A stretch of 64,000 nucleotides of DNA from an uncultured Arachnia sp. (GCA_934636715.1 CAKUBE010000002.1:115222-179221), one strand, 5' to 3'. Shown: positions 28,284-36,701, counted from the first letter of the stretch. The notes: generated by a model not told the origin, from the letters alone. Program-made: numbers and translations.

Positions 28284-29647
28284 TGTCCCGTGAACTCCGC
28301 GTAGTCGGCCTCGAAGTCCTGCAGCACCTGCTCCGGCGTCCGCTGGCCACCGAGCACCTCCTGCAGCCCCTGGCCCGCCGTGTCGGAGAACGTCGGCGTC
28401 GCGTAGTCGAGGTACGGCAGCAGCGTGCCCTCCTGCGACACCTTGTCGAACGCCTCGAAGATCTCCTTGTTGACGCCGGACGCCGGGGCGAGCTGCGCCG
28501 TGTTGAGCACGGGGAAGCCGCCGTTGTCGGCGATCAGCTTCATGGCGTCCTCGGTCGTGATGAAGTCGATGTAGGCCGCGGCGGCCTCCTGGTTCTTCGC
28601 CTTCGCCGGGATGGAGAAGGGGATGCCGGTGCCGCCGGTGGTGGCGAGCTTCCCGTCGGCCGCGGGCGGCGGGGCGATGAAGCCCAGGTCGTCGCCCATG
28701 GCCGCCTCCATGTCGGTGCCGAGCCAGGAGCCGCCGGGCAGGAACACGCCCGTGCCCTTGGTGAAGTCGTTCCAGGCGGCGTCGTAGTCGGTGCCGTTGG
28801 GCGACTTGCCGAAGTAGCCGTCCTTGCCCCAGTCGGCGAAGCGCTGCATGGCGGCCTTGTTGCCGTCGCTCAGCCAGGAGGCGCCCGCGTTGCCCATGCC
28901 GAGCGCCACAACCTCCTTCGGGTCGACGGTGTGGGCCTGGAGCGGGCCGAACACGTGCAGGGCGGGCCACTTGTCGATGTTGCCCAGGATCATCGGCTGC
29001 TCGCCGGCCTCCTTGGCCTTGGCGAGCAGGGCGAAGTACTCGTCCCAGGTCGTCGGCAGGGCGCCGAGCGGCTCGAGCTTCTTCTTCGAGTAGAAGATGC
29101 CGACGATCTCGCCGGTCTGCGGCAGGCCGTAGAGGTTGCCATCGCCGAACGTGGTGCCGTCGGCGCTGTAGCGCACCTTCGACAGCACCGACGCGGGGAA
29201 GCGGGTCTCCCAGCCGTAGGTCTGCGCGTAGGGGGTGAGGTCGACGAGCTGGCCGGCCTTGACGAACTGCCCCATGTCGCCGCGGGCGTTGTTGACCTGC
29301 ACGACGTCGGGGACGTCGTTGCCGCTGAGGGCAAGGCTCACCTGGGCCTTGAGATCGTCGAACGCCTGGCTCGTCCGCTTGATCGTGATGTTGGGGTACT
29401 TGTCCTGGAACGCCTTGTTCAGCGCGACGAGGGCGTCGTTCTGCGAACCGCGGACCTCCTGATCCCAGACGACGAGCGTGACGTCGCCCAGCTGGCCGGG
29501 GTCCTTGGCGCCCCCGGTGGTGGCGGGCGGGGTGTTGGGCGTGGTGGGAGCGGCCTCACCGGGGGCGCAGGCGGCGAGCGCGCCGGTGCCTGCCACGGCC
29601 AGGCCACCCAGGACGAAGGAGCGGCGGGTGAATGGTCGAAGCGTCAT
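28280..29647 (-). CDS. Carbohydrate ABC transporter substrate-binding lipoprotein, Tat-type signal
   Basis: A protein of 455 aa from ATG 29647 with AAGGAGG upstream. The signal sequence reads TRRSFVLGGLAVAGTGALAAC: a twin-arginine pattern followed by a lipobox with Cys26 as the probable acylated residue, so export by Tat and lipid anchoring are likely. A Pro/Thr linker leads into a type 1 solute-binding fold (VTLVVWDQEVRGSQ..., KYPNITIKR, GDMGQFVKAGQLVDLTPYA, IPFSIPAKAKNQEAAAAYID). This CUT1-type protein binds an oligosaccharide or glycoside; the sugar cannot be read from sequence. It heads an operon divergent from the DeoR-GH4 pair. Confidence 0.92.
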   Translation of the reverse strand: MTLRPFTRRSFVLGGLAVAGTGALAACAPGEAAPTTPNTPPATTGGAKDPGQLGDVTLVVWDQEVRGSQNDALVALNKAFQDKYPNITIKRTSQAFDDLKAQVSLALSGNDVPDVVQVNNARGDMGQFVKAGQLVDLTPYAQTYGWETRFPASVLSKVRYSADGTTFGDGNLYGLPQTGEIVGIFYSKKKLEPLGALPTTWDEYFALLAKAKEAGEQPMILGNIDKWPALHVFGPLQAHTVDPKEVVALGMGNAGASWLSDGNKAAMQRFADWGKDGYFGKSPNGTDYDAAWNDFTKGTGVFLPGGSWLGTDMEAAMGDDLGFIAPPPAADGKLATTGGTGIPFSIPAKAKNQEAAAAYIDFITTEDAMKLIADNGGFPVLNTAQLAPASGVNKEIFEAFDKVSQEGTLLPYLDYATPTFSDTAGQGLQEVLGGQRTPEQVLQDFEADYAEFTGQ

Positions 29648-29690
29648 TGAGTCCTCCTTGACGATGTGCGATGCCTCCATCCTGCCACGA

Positions 29691-29719
29691 ATTGCTCGAA
29701 GTTGCTCGAAACTGCGCAA
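29691..29719. promoter_or_regulatory. 10-bp-period direct repeats, candidate DeoR operator
   Basis: ATTGCTCGAA, GTTGCTCGAA and the partial ACTGCGCAAT follow one another with 10-bp period in the divergent region between the binding protein and the DeoR gene. On the other strand they read TTCGAGCAA repeats, a form common for DeoR-family operators. Control of both operons is inferred. Confidence 0.6.
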
Positions 29720-29737
29720 TTTGCAGGGAAATCGCGT

Positions 29738-29743
29738 TAGGGT
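29738..29743 (+). promoter_or_regulatory. -10 box TAGGGT, leaderless deoR-type gene
   Basis: TAGGGT is 6 nt before ATG 29750, and the candidate operator repeats end 19 bp upstream of it, over the -35 region. Confidence 0.55.
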
Positions 29744-29749
29744 CTCCTC

Positions 29750-30517
29750 ATGCTGACCGACGTACGCCAGAGGCGGGTGGCGGAACTCGTGCATCAACGA
29801 GGCTCCGCGTCCGTGCCGGAGCTGGCAAAGCAACTGGGAGTCTCGGAGGCCACGGTGCGCCGCGACCTCGGGCACCTCGCCGACCACGGGCTCGTCGAAC
29901 GCGTCCGCGGCGGGGCGTGTCGCCCGCGGAGCATCCGCCCGGAGGCCGACGCCTCGGCGTTCGACATCGTCGCCAGCCAGGAGCCCGCCGAGAAGAGGGC
30001 GATCGCGCGCGCCGCCGCGGGCCTCATCCGGGACGGCGACGTCGTGGCGCTCGACATCGGCACGACGGTCTTCGCGATGTGCTCGTTCCTCCGGGAGCGC
30101 GACATCACGGTGGTGACCGCGTCGCTGGCTGTCGTGCAGGCGCTCGCCGACGCACCCGGGGTGGACCTCGTCGTCATGGGCGGCGTGCTCCGCCCGAACT
30201 ACCAGTCGATGGTCGGCGTGCTCACGGAGTCCTGCCTGCGCCAGGTCCGCGTCGACATCGCGTTCCTGGGGGCCGCGGGCGTGCGGCCGGACGGCGCCGT
30301 CGTCGACTCCACGCCCAGCGAGGTGCCGATCAAGCGCGCCATGATCGACGTCGCCACCCGCTCCTGGCTGCTCGTCGACCACAACAAGTTCCCCGGGACC
30401 GGGTTCCTGGAGATCGCGCCCGTGACGCGCTTCACGGGCATGGTCACCGACCGCGCCCCGGCCTCGGAGCGGCTCACGCTCCCGCTCGATTCGACCTTGG
30501 AGGTCCTGGTCCCATGA
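29750..30517 (+). CDS. DeoR-family sugar-responsive repressor
   Basis: A protein of 255 aa with an N-terminal DeoR helix-turn-helix (about 6-56, ASVPELAKQLGVSEATVRRD) and a C-terminal sugar-phosphate isomerase-like sensor domain (about 75-235: DVVALDIGTTVFAMCSFL, VMGGVLRPNYQSMVG, LLVDHNKF). Such regulators usually respond to a phosphorylated sugar, which fits the presence of a PfkB kinase in the neighbouring operon. The stop overlaps the GH4 start (ATGA), so regulator and glycosidase are one unit. Divergent placement suggests it also controls the ABC operon. Confidence 0.92.
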   Translation: MLTDVRQRRVAELVHQRGSASVPELAKQLGVSEATVRRDLGHLADHGLVERVRGGACRPRSIRPEADASAFDIVASQEPAEKRAIARAAAGLIRDGDVVALDIGTTVFAMCSFLRERDITVVTASLAVVQALADAPGVDLVVMGGVLRPNYQSMVGVLTESCLRQVRVDIAFLGAAGVRPDGAVVDSTPSEVPIKRAMIDVATRSWLLVDHNKFPGTGFLEIAPVTRFTGMVTDRAPASERLTLPLDSTLEVLVP

Positions 30518-31887
30518 AGCTCGTGATTCTCGGCGGCGGCGGTTTCCGCGTGCCGCTCGTCTACGAGGCGGTCGCCTCGAACGCCCTCGCGGCCGAGGGG
30601 AGGTCGGCCGTCCGGCTCGACGACGTCGTGCTGCACGACTCCTCGACGGAGCGGCTGGACGCGATGCGCCGCATCCTCGACGAGGACGCGCACGCCTTCC
30701 AGGACCCGCCGCGGGTGACGTACACCACCGACCTCCGCGAGGCGCTGGCCGGCGCCGATTTCGTCTTCTCCGCCATCAGGGTCGGCGGCGCCGAGGGGCG
30801 GATCAAGGACGAGCAGGTGGCTCTCGACCTCGGGTTGCTCGGCCAGGAGACCATCGGCCCAGGCGGGCTCGCCTACGCGCTGCGCACGATCCCGGTGATG
30901 CGCGAGGTCGCCCGCACGATCGCGGAGGTCGCACCGGCCGCCTGGACCATTAACTTCACCAACCCCGCGGGCATCGTCACCCAGGCCATGCGCGAGTTCC
31001 TCGGCGACCGCGTCGTCGGCATCTGCGATACCCCCATCGGCCTGGTGCGGCGGGTGTCGCGGGTGCTCGGCGTCTCGTTGGAGGCCGACGGCGTCGCCTA
31101 CGACTACGTCGGCCTCAACCACCTCGGCTGGCTGCGCTCGGTCACGGTCGACGGCGTGGACCGGCTGCCGGAGCTGCTCGCCTCCGACGAGATGCTGGAT
31201 CAGATCGAGGAGGCGCGCGTCGTCGGGGAGGACTTCGTGCGCGTCCTCGGCGTGCTGCCCAACGAGTACCTCTACTACTACTGGCGCACCGAGGAGGCGA
31301 TCGCGCGGATCCGAGAGGCCGACGAGACCCGCGGGCAGTACCTGGCCCGCCAGCAGGACTCGTTCTACGCCGAGATCGCGGGCGCGGAGTCCCCGCTGGC
31401 CGCGTGGCGCGAGGCCCTGCACGAGCGCGAGTCCACGTACATGGCGGAGGCGCGCGACGAGGACCGCCGCGAGGAGGATGTCGCCGGCGGCGGCTACCAG
31501 GAGGTGGCGCTGCGGCTGATGAACGCGCTGGCCACCGGGCACAGCGAGCGGATGATCCTCGACGTCGGGAATGCGACGCCGTCGGGCCGGATCGTGCCCG
31601 AGCTGCCGGACGACCTGGTCCTCGAGGTCGGCTGCGTCGTCGACGGCGACGGGGTCCACCCGCTGCCGATCGCACCGTTGACCCTGGCCCAGCTCGGCAT
31701 GATGGCGCGCCTGCGCGCCTCGGAGAAGGCGATCGCGGACGCGGCGGCGACCGGGAGCAGGGACAAGGCGTGGGAGGGATTCGCGACGCACCCGCTGGTC
31801 GACTCGCCCCGCCTGGGCCGGCTGCTGCTCGACGGCTACATCGCCGCGCACCCCGGCATCGCCGAGCTGTTCGCGCCGGCCCCGTGA
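30514..31887 (+). CDS. GH4 family NAD-dependent glycosidase
   Basis: A protein of 457 aa. GH4 enzymes hydrolyse alpha- or beta-glycosides, often 6-phosphorylated, by an NAD and Mn2+-dependent oxidation-elimination route. Seen: the Rossmann start MKLVILGGGGFRVP, INFTNPAGIVTQA, metal ligands Cys171 and His203 (GICDTPIG and LNHLGW), and the tyrosine cluster near 252-256. The CDTP tetrapeptide after the metal cysteine is the element that, as I recall, varies with substrate (CNVP for phospho-beta-glucosidases, CDMP for phospho-alpha-glucosidases); CDTP matches neither exactly. Database labels of 6-phospho-beta-glucosidase should be treated with care. No PTS is linked; uptake is by the divergent ABC importer. 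Confidence 0.9.
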   Translation: MKLVILGGGGFRVPLVYEAVASNALAAEGRSAVRLDDVVLHDSSTERLDAMRRILDEDAHAFQDPPRVTYTTDLREALAGADFVFSAIRVGGAEGRIKDEQVALDLGLLGQETIGPGGLAYALRTIPVMREVARTIAEVAPAAWTINFTNPAGIVTQAMREFLGDRVVGICDTPIGLVRRVSRVLGVSLEADGVAYDYVGLNHLGWLRSVTVDGVDRLPELLASDEMLDQIEEARVVGEDFVRVLGVLPNEYLYYYWRTEEAIARIREADETRGQYLARQQDSFYAEIAGAESPLAAWREALHERESTYMAEARDEDRREEDVAGGGYQEVALRLMNALATGHSERMILDVGNATPSGRIVPELPDDLVLEVGCVVDGDGVHPLPIAPLTLAQLGMMARLRASEKAIADAAATGSRDKAWEGFATHPLVDSPRLGRLLLDGYIAAHPGIAELFAPAP

Positions 31888-31915
31888 GGTCGCCGGTCCT
31901 CGGCGGGATCCGCGA

Positions 31916-32689
31916 TCAGGCGAAGGCCGCCGCGAACGCGTCGAGGGCGGCGTCCGAGTCGGACTGGGCCCAGGCCTCCATGCCGATCACGCCGCCGTAC
32001 CCGATCTCCTTGAGGGCTCGCGCGACGGCGGGGTAGTGGATCTCGCCGGTGCCCGGCTCGCAGCGGCCGGGAACGTCCGCCACCTGCACCTCGCCGATCC
32101 ACGGCAGGCACCGTGTGACCAGCTCGACGAGGTTCCCCTCGCCGATCTGGGCGTGGTAGAGGTCGAGGTTCATCCGCAGATGCGGAGAGTCGACCGCCTC
32201 CACGAGCGCCCGGGTGTCTGACGCGAGCGCGAACGGCGTACCGGGATGATCGACGGGGAGGTTCAGGTTCTCCAGCGTGAAGACGCGGCCGTGCTTCTCG
32301 CCGAGCGCCGCCAGCCTGCGGAGGGTATCGGCCGCACGCAGCCACATCTCGGGTGTCACGACCTCGACCGGCGTCACCGGCAGCCCGCGGCCGTCGAGGC
32401 CGGTGCCGTGCACGTTCAGGCTGGGGCAGTTCAGTCTCTCCGCGACGGCGAGCGACTCCTCCGCCGTGGCGAGGAACTCGGTGATGGCGTCGGCGTCGGT
32501 CAGGTTGCCGCGCAGGTAGCCGGTCATCGACACGATCTCGGCGTCGCTGGCGGCGAGTTCGTCGATGTCCTTCGTGGACCAGTCCCAGATCTCGACCTTG
32601 AAGCCGCGATCGTGGATCCGGTTGACCCTCTCGATGAACGGCAGGTCCTGGTACAGCATCTCCGCGCTGGCGGCCAGGGTGTAGCTCAT
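31916..32689 (-). CDS. Hydroxypyruvate isomerase-like sugar isomerase
   Basis: A protein of 257 aa, the usual length of Hyi/AP-endonuclease-2-type TIM barrels. The C-terminal block NLDLYHAQIGEGNLVELV and VQVADVPGRCEPGTGEIHY closely follows hydroxypyruvate isomerase. The two metal-binding glutamates are visible in FTLENLN and IGMEAW. It isomerises or epimerises a small keto/aldose using a divalent metal. It is translationally coupled to the upstream dehydrogenase (4-bp overlap), so the two probably act in sequence. True hydroxypyruvate activity is possible, but the operon contains no glyoxylate genes, so another substrate is equally likely. Confidence 0.8.
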   Translation of the reverse strand: MSYTLAASAEMLYQDLPFIERVNRIHDRGFKVEIWDWSTKDIDELAASDAEIVSMTGYLRGNLTDADAITEFLATAEESLAVAERLNCPSLNVHGTGLDGRGLPVTPVEVVTPEMWLRAADTLRRLAALGEKHGRVFTLENLNLPVDHPGTPFALASDTRALVEAVDSPHLRMNLDLYHAQIGEGNLVELVTRCLPWIGEVQVADVPGRCEPGTGEIHYPAVARALKEIGYGGVIGMEAWAQSDSDAALDAFAAAFA

Positions 32690-33735
32690 CGGTCGACCTC
32701 CTCGATCAGGACGCCGCGGCCTTCCTCGACGCTCTTGATGCAGGCCAGGGCGATGGACAGCGCCGTGCGCGCGGCAGACGCGGGCACGGGGGAGGGGCCG
32801 CCGGAGCGGACGGCCTCGGCGAAGGCCTCGAACTCGCCGAGGTACGCCAGATACAGCAGGGAGGTGTCAGCGCGGGAGGTCTCGACCTCGATCCCGGCGG
32901 CCGTGTAGGCCTCCATGTCGCTGGTGCGGGCCGAGCCCGCGGTCACCATGCCCGCCGATCCGAAGGCCTCGCCGCGCACGTCGTAGCCGTAGAGGGCACT
33001 GAAGCTCGCCTCGGCCACGCCGATGGCGCGGTTGTCGAACTCGACAGTGACGACGGCGGTGTCCAGGTGGCCGCCCTCCTTCGCGTCGGGCCGCACCAGG
33101 GCGTCGGCGAGAGCCGTCACCCGGACCGGCTTCGCGCCCGGGTTGAGGAAGCAGAGCGCGTCGAAGTCGTGGATCAGCGTCTCGAAGAAGATGGTCCACT
33201 GCGGGATGCGCGCCGGGTCGGCGGTGAACGGGCCCGGGTCGCGGGTCAGCGAGCGCAGCAGCTGCGGCGTGCCGATCGTCCCGGCGTCGATCCGGCGCCG
33301 AGCCGCGGCCCAGCCGGATGCGAAGCGCCGGTTGAAGCCCACCTGCAGGACGATCCCCGCCTCCTCGGCGGCCGCGATCGCGCGATCGGCATCTTCCAGG
33401 GTGACGGCCATCGGCTTCTCGACGAACACGTGCTTGCCTGCCGCGGCCGCGGCCACGACGAGGTCGGTGTGCGACCGGGCGGGCGCCGCGATCACGACGG
33501 CGTCGATGTCGGCGTCCTGCCACACGTCGTCGAGCGACTGCGTCGCGGCGGGGACGTGCAAGCGTTCCGCCAGGCGGGCCGCGGCGCCGTCGACCGGGTC
33601 GAAGATCACGGCCAGTTCGACCCCCGGCACGCGATTGGCCAGGATCTCGCCGTGGTTGGTGCCGATGCGGCCGGCCCCGAGGAGCGCGACCCTCAGGGGC
33701 CAGGTGGGGAGGGGAGTGACTTCCGTGTCGTCCAT
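32686..33735 (-). CDS. Gfo/Idh/MocA-family oxidoreductase
   Basis: A protein of 349 aa. The NAD(P)-binding motif LGAGRIG is at about 19-25, the conserved EKP (Glu106-Lys107-Pro108) contains the catalytic lysine, and LIHDFDALCF near 187-196 carries the His/Asp catalytic pair. It resembles inositol 2-dehydrogenase (IolG) and sugar 3-dehydrogenases, which oxidise a ring hydroxyl to a ketone. No other inositol genes are present. It is first in a two-gene operon behind a perfect palindrome, and divergent from the LacI gene that likely represses it. Confidence 0.88.
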   Translation of the reverse strand: MDDTEVTPLPTWPLRVALLGAGRIGTNHGEILANRVPGVELAVIFDPVDGAAARLAERLHVPAATQSLDDVWQDADIDAVVIAAPARSHTDLVVAAAAAGKHVFVEKPMAVTLEDADRAIAAAEEAGIVLQVGFNRRFASGWAAARRRIDAGTIGTPQLLRSLTRDPGPFTADPARIPQWTIFFETLIHDFDALCFLNPGAKPVRVTALADALVRPDAKEGGHLDTAVVTVEFDNRAIGVAEASFSALYGYDVRGEAFGSAGMVTAGSARTSDMEAYTAAGIEVETSRADTSLLYLAYLGEFEAFAEAVRSGGPSPVPASAARTALSIALACIKSVEEGRGVLIEEVDR

Positions 33736-33747
33736 GTGTGTTCCTTG

Positions 33748-33774
33748 CTAGCACGAGCTATTAGCTCGTGCTAG
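33748..33774. promoter_or_regulatory. Palindromic LacI-type operator
   Basis: CTAGCACGAGCT (33748-33759) and AGCTCGTGCTAG (33763-33774) are perfect inverted copies around ATT. The site is 12 bp upstream of the dehydrogenase start on the minus strand and about 90 bp before the LacI gene on the plus strand, a good position to repress the enzyme operon and autoregulate. Confidence 0.75.
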
Positions 33775-33862
33775 TTTGCGGTATGGGCGTCCGTGCCGTC
33801 AAGCCGCCTGCACCGCGCGGCACTAGGGTGTTTCGTGGCGGGATCGCGCAAGGAGGGACGAC

Positions 33863-34939
33863 ATGCCGGAGATTTCGGGGCCAGAGGCCGGGAACCGTCG
33901 TCCGACGATGGGCGACGTCGCGCGCGCGGCGGGGGTCTCGCGGCAGTTGGTGTCGATCATCATGCGTGACGCGACCGGCGCCAGCGAGTCCACGCGCGCG
34001 CGGGTGCTGGCCCTCGCCGCCGAGATGGGCTACGTCCCCGACGACCGCGCGCGGAAGCTGCGGCAGACGGAGGCCAAGCTCATCGGCATCACCTACGAGT
34101 TGCAGCAGCCGTTCCACGGCGACGTCGTCGAGCAGATCTACCTCGCCGCCGCCACCACGGGGTACGACGTGGCGCTCAGCGCCGTCGCGCCGACCCGGAG
34201 CGAGGCGGTGGCCGTGGAGTCGTTGATCCGCGCGCGGTGCGACGCCGTCGTCATGCTCGGCCCGCAGAGCTCGGTGACGGACCTGAAGAAATGGGCCGAC
34301 CGGATCCCCGTCGTGGCCGTCGCGCGGCGGATCAGGGTCCCCGGGGTCGGCGTCGTGCGCGGCGACGACGCGGCGGGCATGCGCACCGCCGTCGAGTTCC
34401 TCGCGAAGCTGGGCCACCTGCGGATCGCGCATATCGACGGCGCGGAGGTGCCCGGCAGCGCGGATCGCCGCGCCAGCTATCGCCGCACGATGCGCAGGCT
34501 CGGCCTCGGCGAGCTCGTCGACGTCGTCGAGGGCGGCATGGAGGAGAAGGACGGCGTCCGCGGCGTGCAGGCGCTGCTCGCGCGGCCGAAGCCGCCGACG
34601 GCGGTGATCGCCTTCAACGACCGCTGCGCCAGCGGCGTGCTGCAGTACGCCAACAGGACGGGAGTCCGGATCCCCGGCGACCTGTCCGTGATGGGGTACG
34701 ACGACTCGCGCCTCGCGGACTTCCCGCACGTGCAGCTGTCGACGGTCTCGCAGGACGCGGCCGAGATCGCGCGCGCCGCCGTCGACATGGCGCTCGCGCA
34801 GATCGCCGGCAGCCCTGACCAGGAGCTCGTCGTCCGGCCGCGGCTCGTCGTGCGCGACACCGCCGACGTGCCCCGGCCGTCGTTACCGGCGGAGATGGCC
34901 AGGACGTACCATGACACCCATGCCGCTCCCCGAAGCTGA
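33863..34939 (+). CDS. LacI-family transcriptional regulator
   Basis: A protein of 358 aa from ATG 33863 with AAGGAGG seven bases upstream. The HTH (about 14-62) reads TMGDVARAAGVSRQLVSIIM and GYVPDDRARKLR, and the periplasmic-binding-like effector domain covers about 70-340 (GVRGVQALLARPKPPTAVIA-type region, SVMGYDDSRLADFPHVQLST). A possible -10 TAGGGT is at 33823-33828. It presumably senses the substrate or product of the divergent dehydrogenase/isomerase pair. The 3' end overlaps the VKOR gene and contains its promoter. Confidence 0.93.
   Translation: MPEISGPEAGNRRPTMGDVARAAGVSRQLVSIIMRDATGASESTRARVLALAAEMGYVPDDRARKLRQTEAKLIGITYELQQPFHGDVVEQIYLAAATTGYDVALSAVAPTRSEAVAVESLIRARCDAVVMLGPQSSVTDLKKWADRIPVVAVARRIRVPGVGVVRGDDAAGMRTAVEFLAKLGHLRIAHIDGAEVPGSADRRASYRRTMRRLGLGELVDVVEGGMEEKDGVRGVQALLARPKPPTAVIAFNDRCASGVLQYANRTGVRIPGDLSVMGYDDSRLADFPHVQLSTVSQDAAEIARAAVDMALAQIAGSPDQELVVRPRLVVRDTADVPRPSLPAEMARTYHDTHAAPRS
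34907..34912 (+). promoter_or_regulatory. -10 box TACCAT inside lacI, leaderless VKOR gene
   Basis: TACCAT is followed by GACACCC (7 nt) and ATG 34920. The same box and spacing precede purU. The first in-frame ATG (34911) is part of the -10 itself, so 34920 is the better start. Confidence 0.6.
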
Positions 34940-35561
34940 CGTCGTCGACACCGTCGAGCCCCGTCCGACGCCGCCGCCGCGTGCCAGGTACTTCCTGTTC
35001 GGGGAGATGCTGCTGTTCGCGACGCTCAGCCTTGTCGCCTCGTTCGTGCTCTCCTACGACGCGATCGTGCTGGCGGCGAACCCCGACGCGGAGCTCGGCT
35101 GCCAGCTCAATTCGGTGCTCGACTGCGCGAAGGTCGCCCTCGCCCCGCAGGCGAGCGTCTTCGGCTTCCCCAACGCCTTCCTGGGGCTGATCTCCGAGCC
35201 CGTCGTCATGACGATCGCGGTCGCCTCGCTCTGCGGCACCCGCTTCCCGAAGTGGTTCATGTTCACGGCCAACGCCATCTATCTGCTCGGCGTGATCTTC
35301 GCCTACTGGCTGCTGTTCCAGTCGACGTTCGTGATCGGCGCGCTCTGCCCGTGGTGCATCCTCGTCACCGTGTCCACCACCTTCGTGTTCTGGTCCATGA
35401 CGCAGTGGAACATCCTCGAAGGGAACCTCTACCTCCCGCCGAAGTGGCAGGAGCGCGTCGTCGCCTTCCAGCGCGGCGGCTGGATGACCATCACGCTGAT
35501 GGCGTGGCTGGCGCTCGTCGTGCTCATCGAGGTGCTGAAGTGGAACCTCGGGGTGCTCTGA
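34920..35561 (+). CDS. Vitamin K epoxide reductase-family membrane protein
   Basis: A protein of 213 aa with five membrane helices. Four redox cysteines of the VKOR family are present: the loop pair Cys61 and Cys69 (GCQLNSVLDC) and the active-site CPWC at Cys143/Cys146. Bacterial VKOR reoxidises a DsbA-like protein and passes electrons to menaquinone, driving disulfide formation outside the membrane in actinobacteria. No DsbA-like partner is adjacent. The gene starts inside lacI but appears to have its own leaderless promoter. It precedes mdh by 77 bp. Confidence 0.93.
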   Translation: MPLPEADVVDTVEPRPTPPPRARYFLFGEMLLFATLSLVASFVLSYDAIVLAANPDAELGCQLNSVLDCAKVALAPQASVFGFPNAFLGLISEPVVMTIAVASLCGTRFPKWFMFTANAIYLLGVIFAYWLLFQSTFVIGALCPWCILVTVSTTFVFWSMTQWNILEGNLYLPPKWQERVVAFQRGGWMTITLMAWLALVVLIEVLKWNLGVL

Positions 35562-35593
35562 CACCCCGCGACGCGCGCCGGGGTCGAGAACGG

Positions 35594-35599
35594 TAGAGT
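35594..35599 (+). promoter_or_regulatory. Possible -10 box of mdh
   Basis: TAGAGT lies 39 nt before GTG 35639. Unlike the leaderless genes, mdh has a leader with GAGAGGA as ribosome site. Confidence 0.4.
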
Positions 35600-35638
35600 C
35601 GGGGCAACCGGACAACCACCTCCCGAGAGGACACCCAA

Positions 35639-36628
35639 GTGAGCACTGAGGCTCCCGTCAAGATTGCCGTCACCGGCGCCGCCGGACAGATCTGCTACAG
35701 CCTGCTGTTCCGCATCGCGAGCGGCTCGCTCCTGGGCGATCGCCCCATCGAACTGCGCCTGCTCGAGATCACGCCGGCGCTGAAGGCGCTCGAGGGCGTC
35801 GTCATGGAGCTCGACGACTGCGCGTTCGGCAACGTCGTGAACATCGAGATCGGCGACGACCCCCGCACGGTGTTCGACGGCGTGAACCTCGCCATGCTGG
35901 TCGGCGCGATGCCGCGCAAGGCGGGCATGGAGCGCGGCGACCTGCTGTCGGCCAACGGCGCCATCTTCACCGCCCAGGGCAAGGCCCTGAACGACGTGGC
36001 GGCCGACGATGTCAAGGTGCTCGTCACGGGCAACCCGGCCAACACCAACGCGCTCATCGCGCAGAGCAACGCCCCCGACATCCCGGCCGAGCGGTTCAAC
36101 GCCCTGACCCGCCTCGACCACAACCGCGCGCTGTCGCAGCTGGCGGCCAAGCTCGGTGTCTCGGTCACCGACATCTCGCACATGACCATCTGGGGCAACC
36201 ACTCCGCGACGCAGTACCCGGACCTGTTCAACGCGCGCGTCGGCGGCCAGAGCGCCGCCGAGGCCGTGAACGACCAGGCCTGGATCGCCGACACCTTCAT
36301 CCCCACCGTCGCCAAGCGCGGCGCGGCCATCATCGAGGCCCGCGGGCTGTCGTCGGCGGCCTCTGCGGCCAACGCGACCGTCGAGCACATGCGCGACTGG
36401 GTGCTGGGCACCCCGGACGGCGACTGGGTCTCGATGGCGGTGCCCTCCGACGGCTCCTACGGCGTGCCCGAGGGCATCATCTCGTCGTTCCCGTGCACCG
36501 TCGTCGACGGGAAGTACGAGATCGTCCAGGGCCTGGAGATCAACGAGTTCTCGCGCGCCAAGATCGACGCCTCGGTCGCGGAGTTGGTCGACGAGCGCAA
36601 CGCGGTCACCGAGCTCGGCCTGATCTAG
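35639..36628 (+). CDS. mdh: Malate dehydrogenase
   Basis: A protein of 329 aa from GTG 35639. It interconverts malate and oxaloacetate with NAD. The NAD-binding [42 protein letters not shown], the active-site TRLDHNRA region and the catalytic histidine in [12 protein letters not shown] are all present. This is the long cytosolic/Thermus-type group found in actinobacteria. In propionic-acid producers it serves the Wood-Werkman route as well as the TCA cycle. It ends in a terminator and stands alone. Confidence 0.96.
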   Translation: MSTEAPVKIAVTGAAGQICYSLLFRIASGSLLGDRPIELRLLEITPALKALEGVVMELDDCAFGNVVNIEIGDDPRTVFDGVNLAMLVGAMPRKAGMERGDLLSANGAIFTAQGKALNDVAADDVKVLVTGNPANTNALIAQSNAPDIPAERFNALTRLDHNRALSQLAAKLGVSVTDISHMTIWGNHSATQYPDLFNARVGGQSAAEAVNDQAWIADTFIPTVAKRGAAIIEARGLSSAASAANATVEHMRDWVLGTPDGDWVSMAVPSDGSYGVPEGIISSFPCTVVDGKYEIVQGLEINEFSRAKIDASVAELVDERNAVTELGLI

Positions 36629-36658
36629 GGAAGCACGACAGGACGCAACCACGACAGG

Positions 36659-36685
36659 ACGCCCCCGGGGGAACCCGGGGGGCGT
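36659..36685 (+). terminator. Terminator after mdh
   Basis: ACGCCCCCGGG (36659-36669) and CCCGGGGGGCGT (36674-36685) form a GC-rich hairpin followed by a short T-rich stretch TCGTTGT. It lies between mdh and the purU promoter. Confidence 0.75.
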
Positions 36686-36701
36686 TCGTTGTCCGGACCG
36701 T

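Noticed and set aside
31916..33735. Inositol catabolism operon
   Set aside because: Only the dehydrogenase resembles IolG; iolB, iolC, iolD and iolE are absent, so the label is not supported.
34911..34919. Earlier ATG for the VKOR gene
   Set aside because: It is part of the TACCAT promoter box; the ATG 9 bp later has the standard 7-nt spacing.
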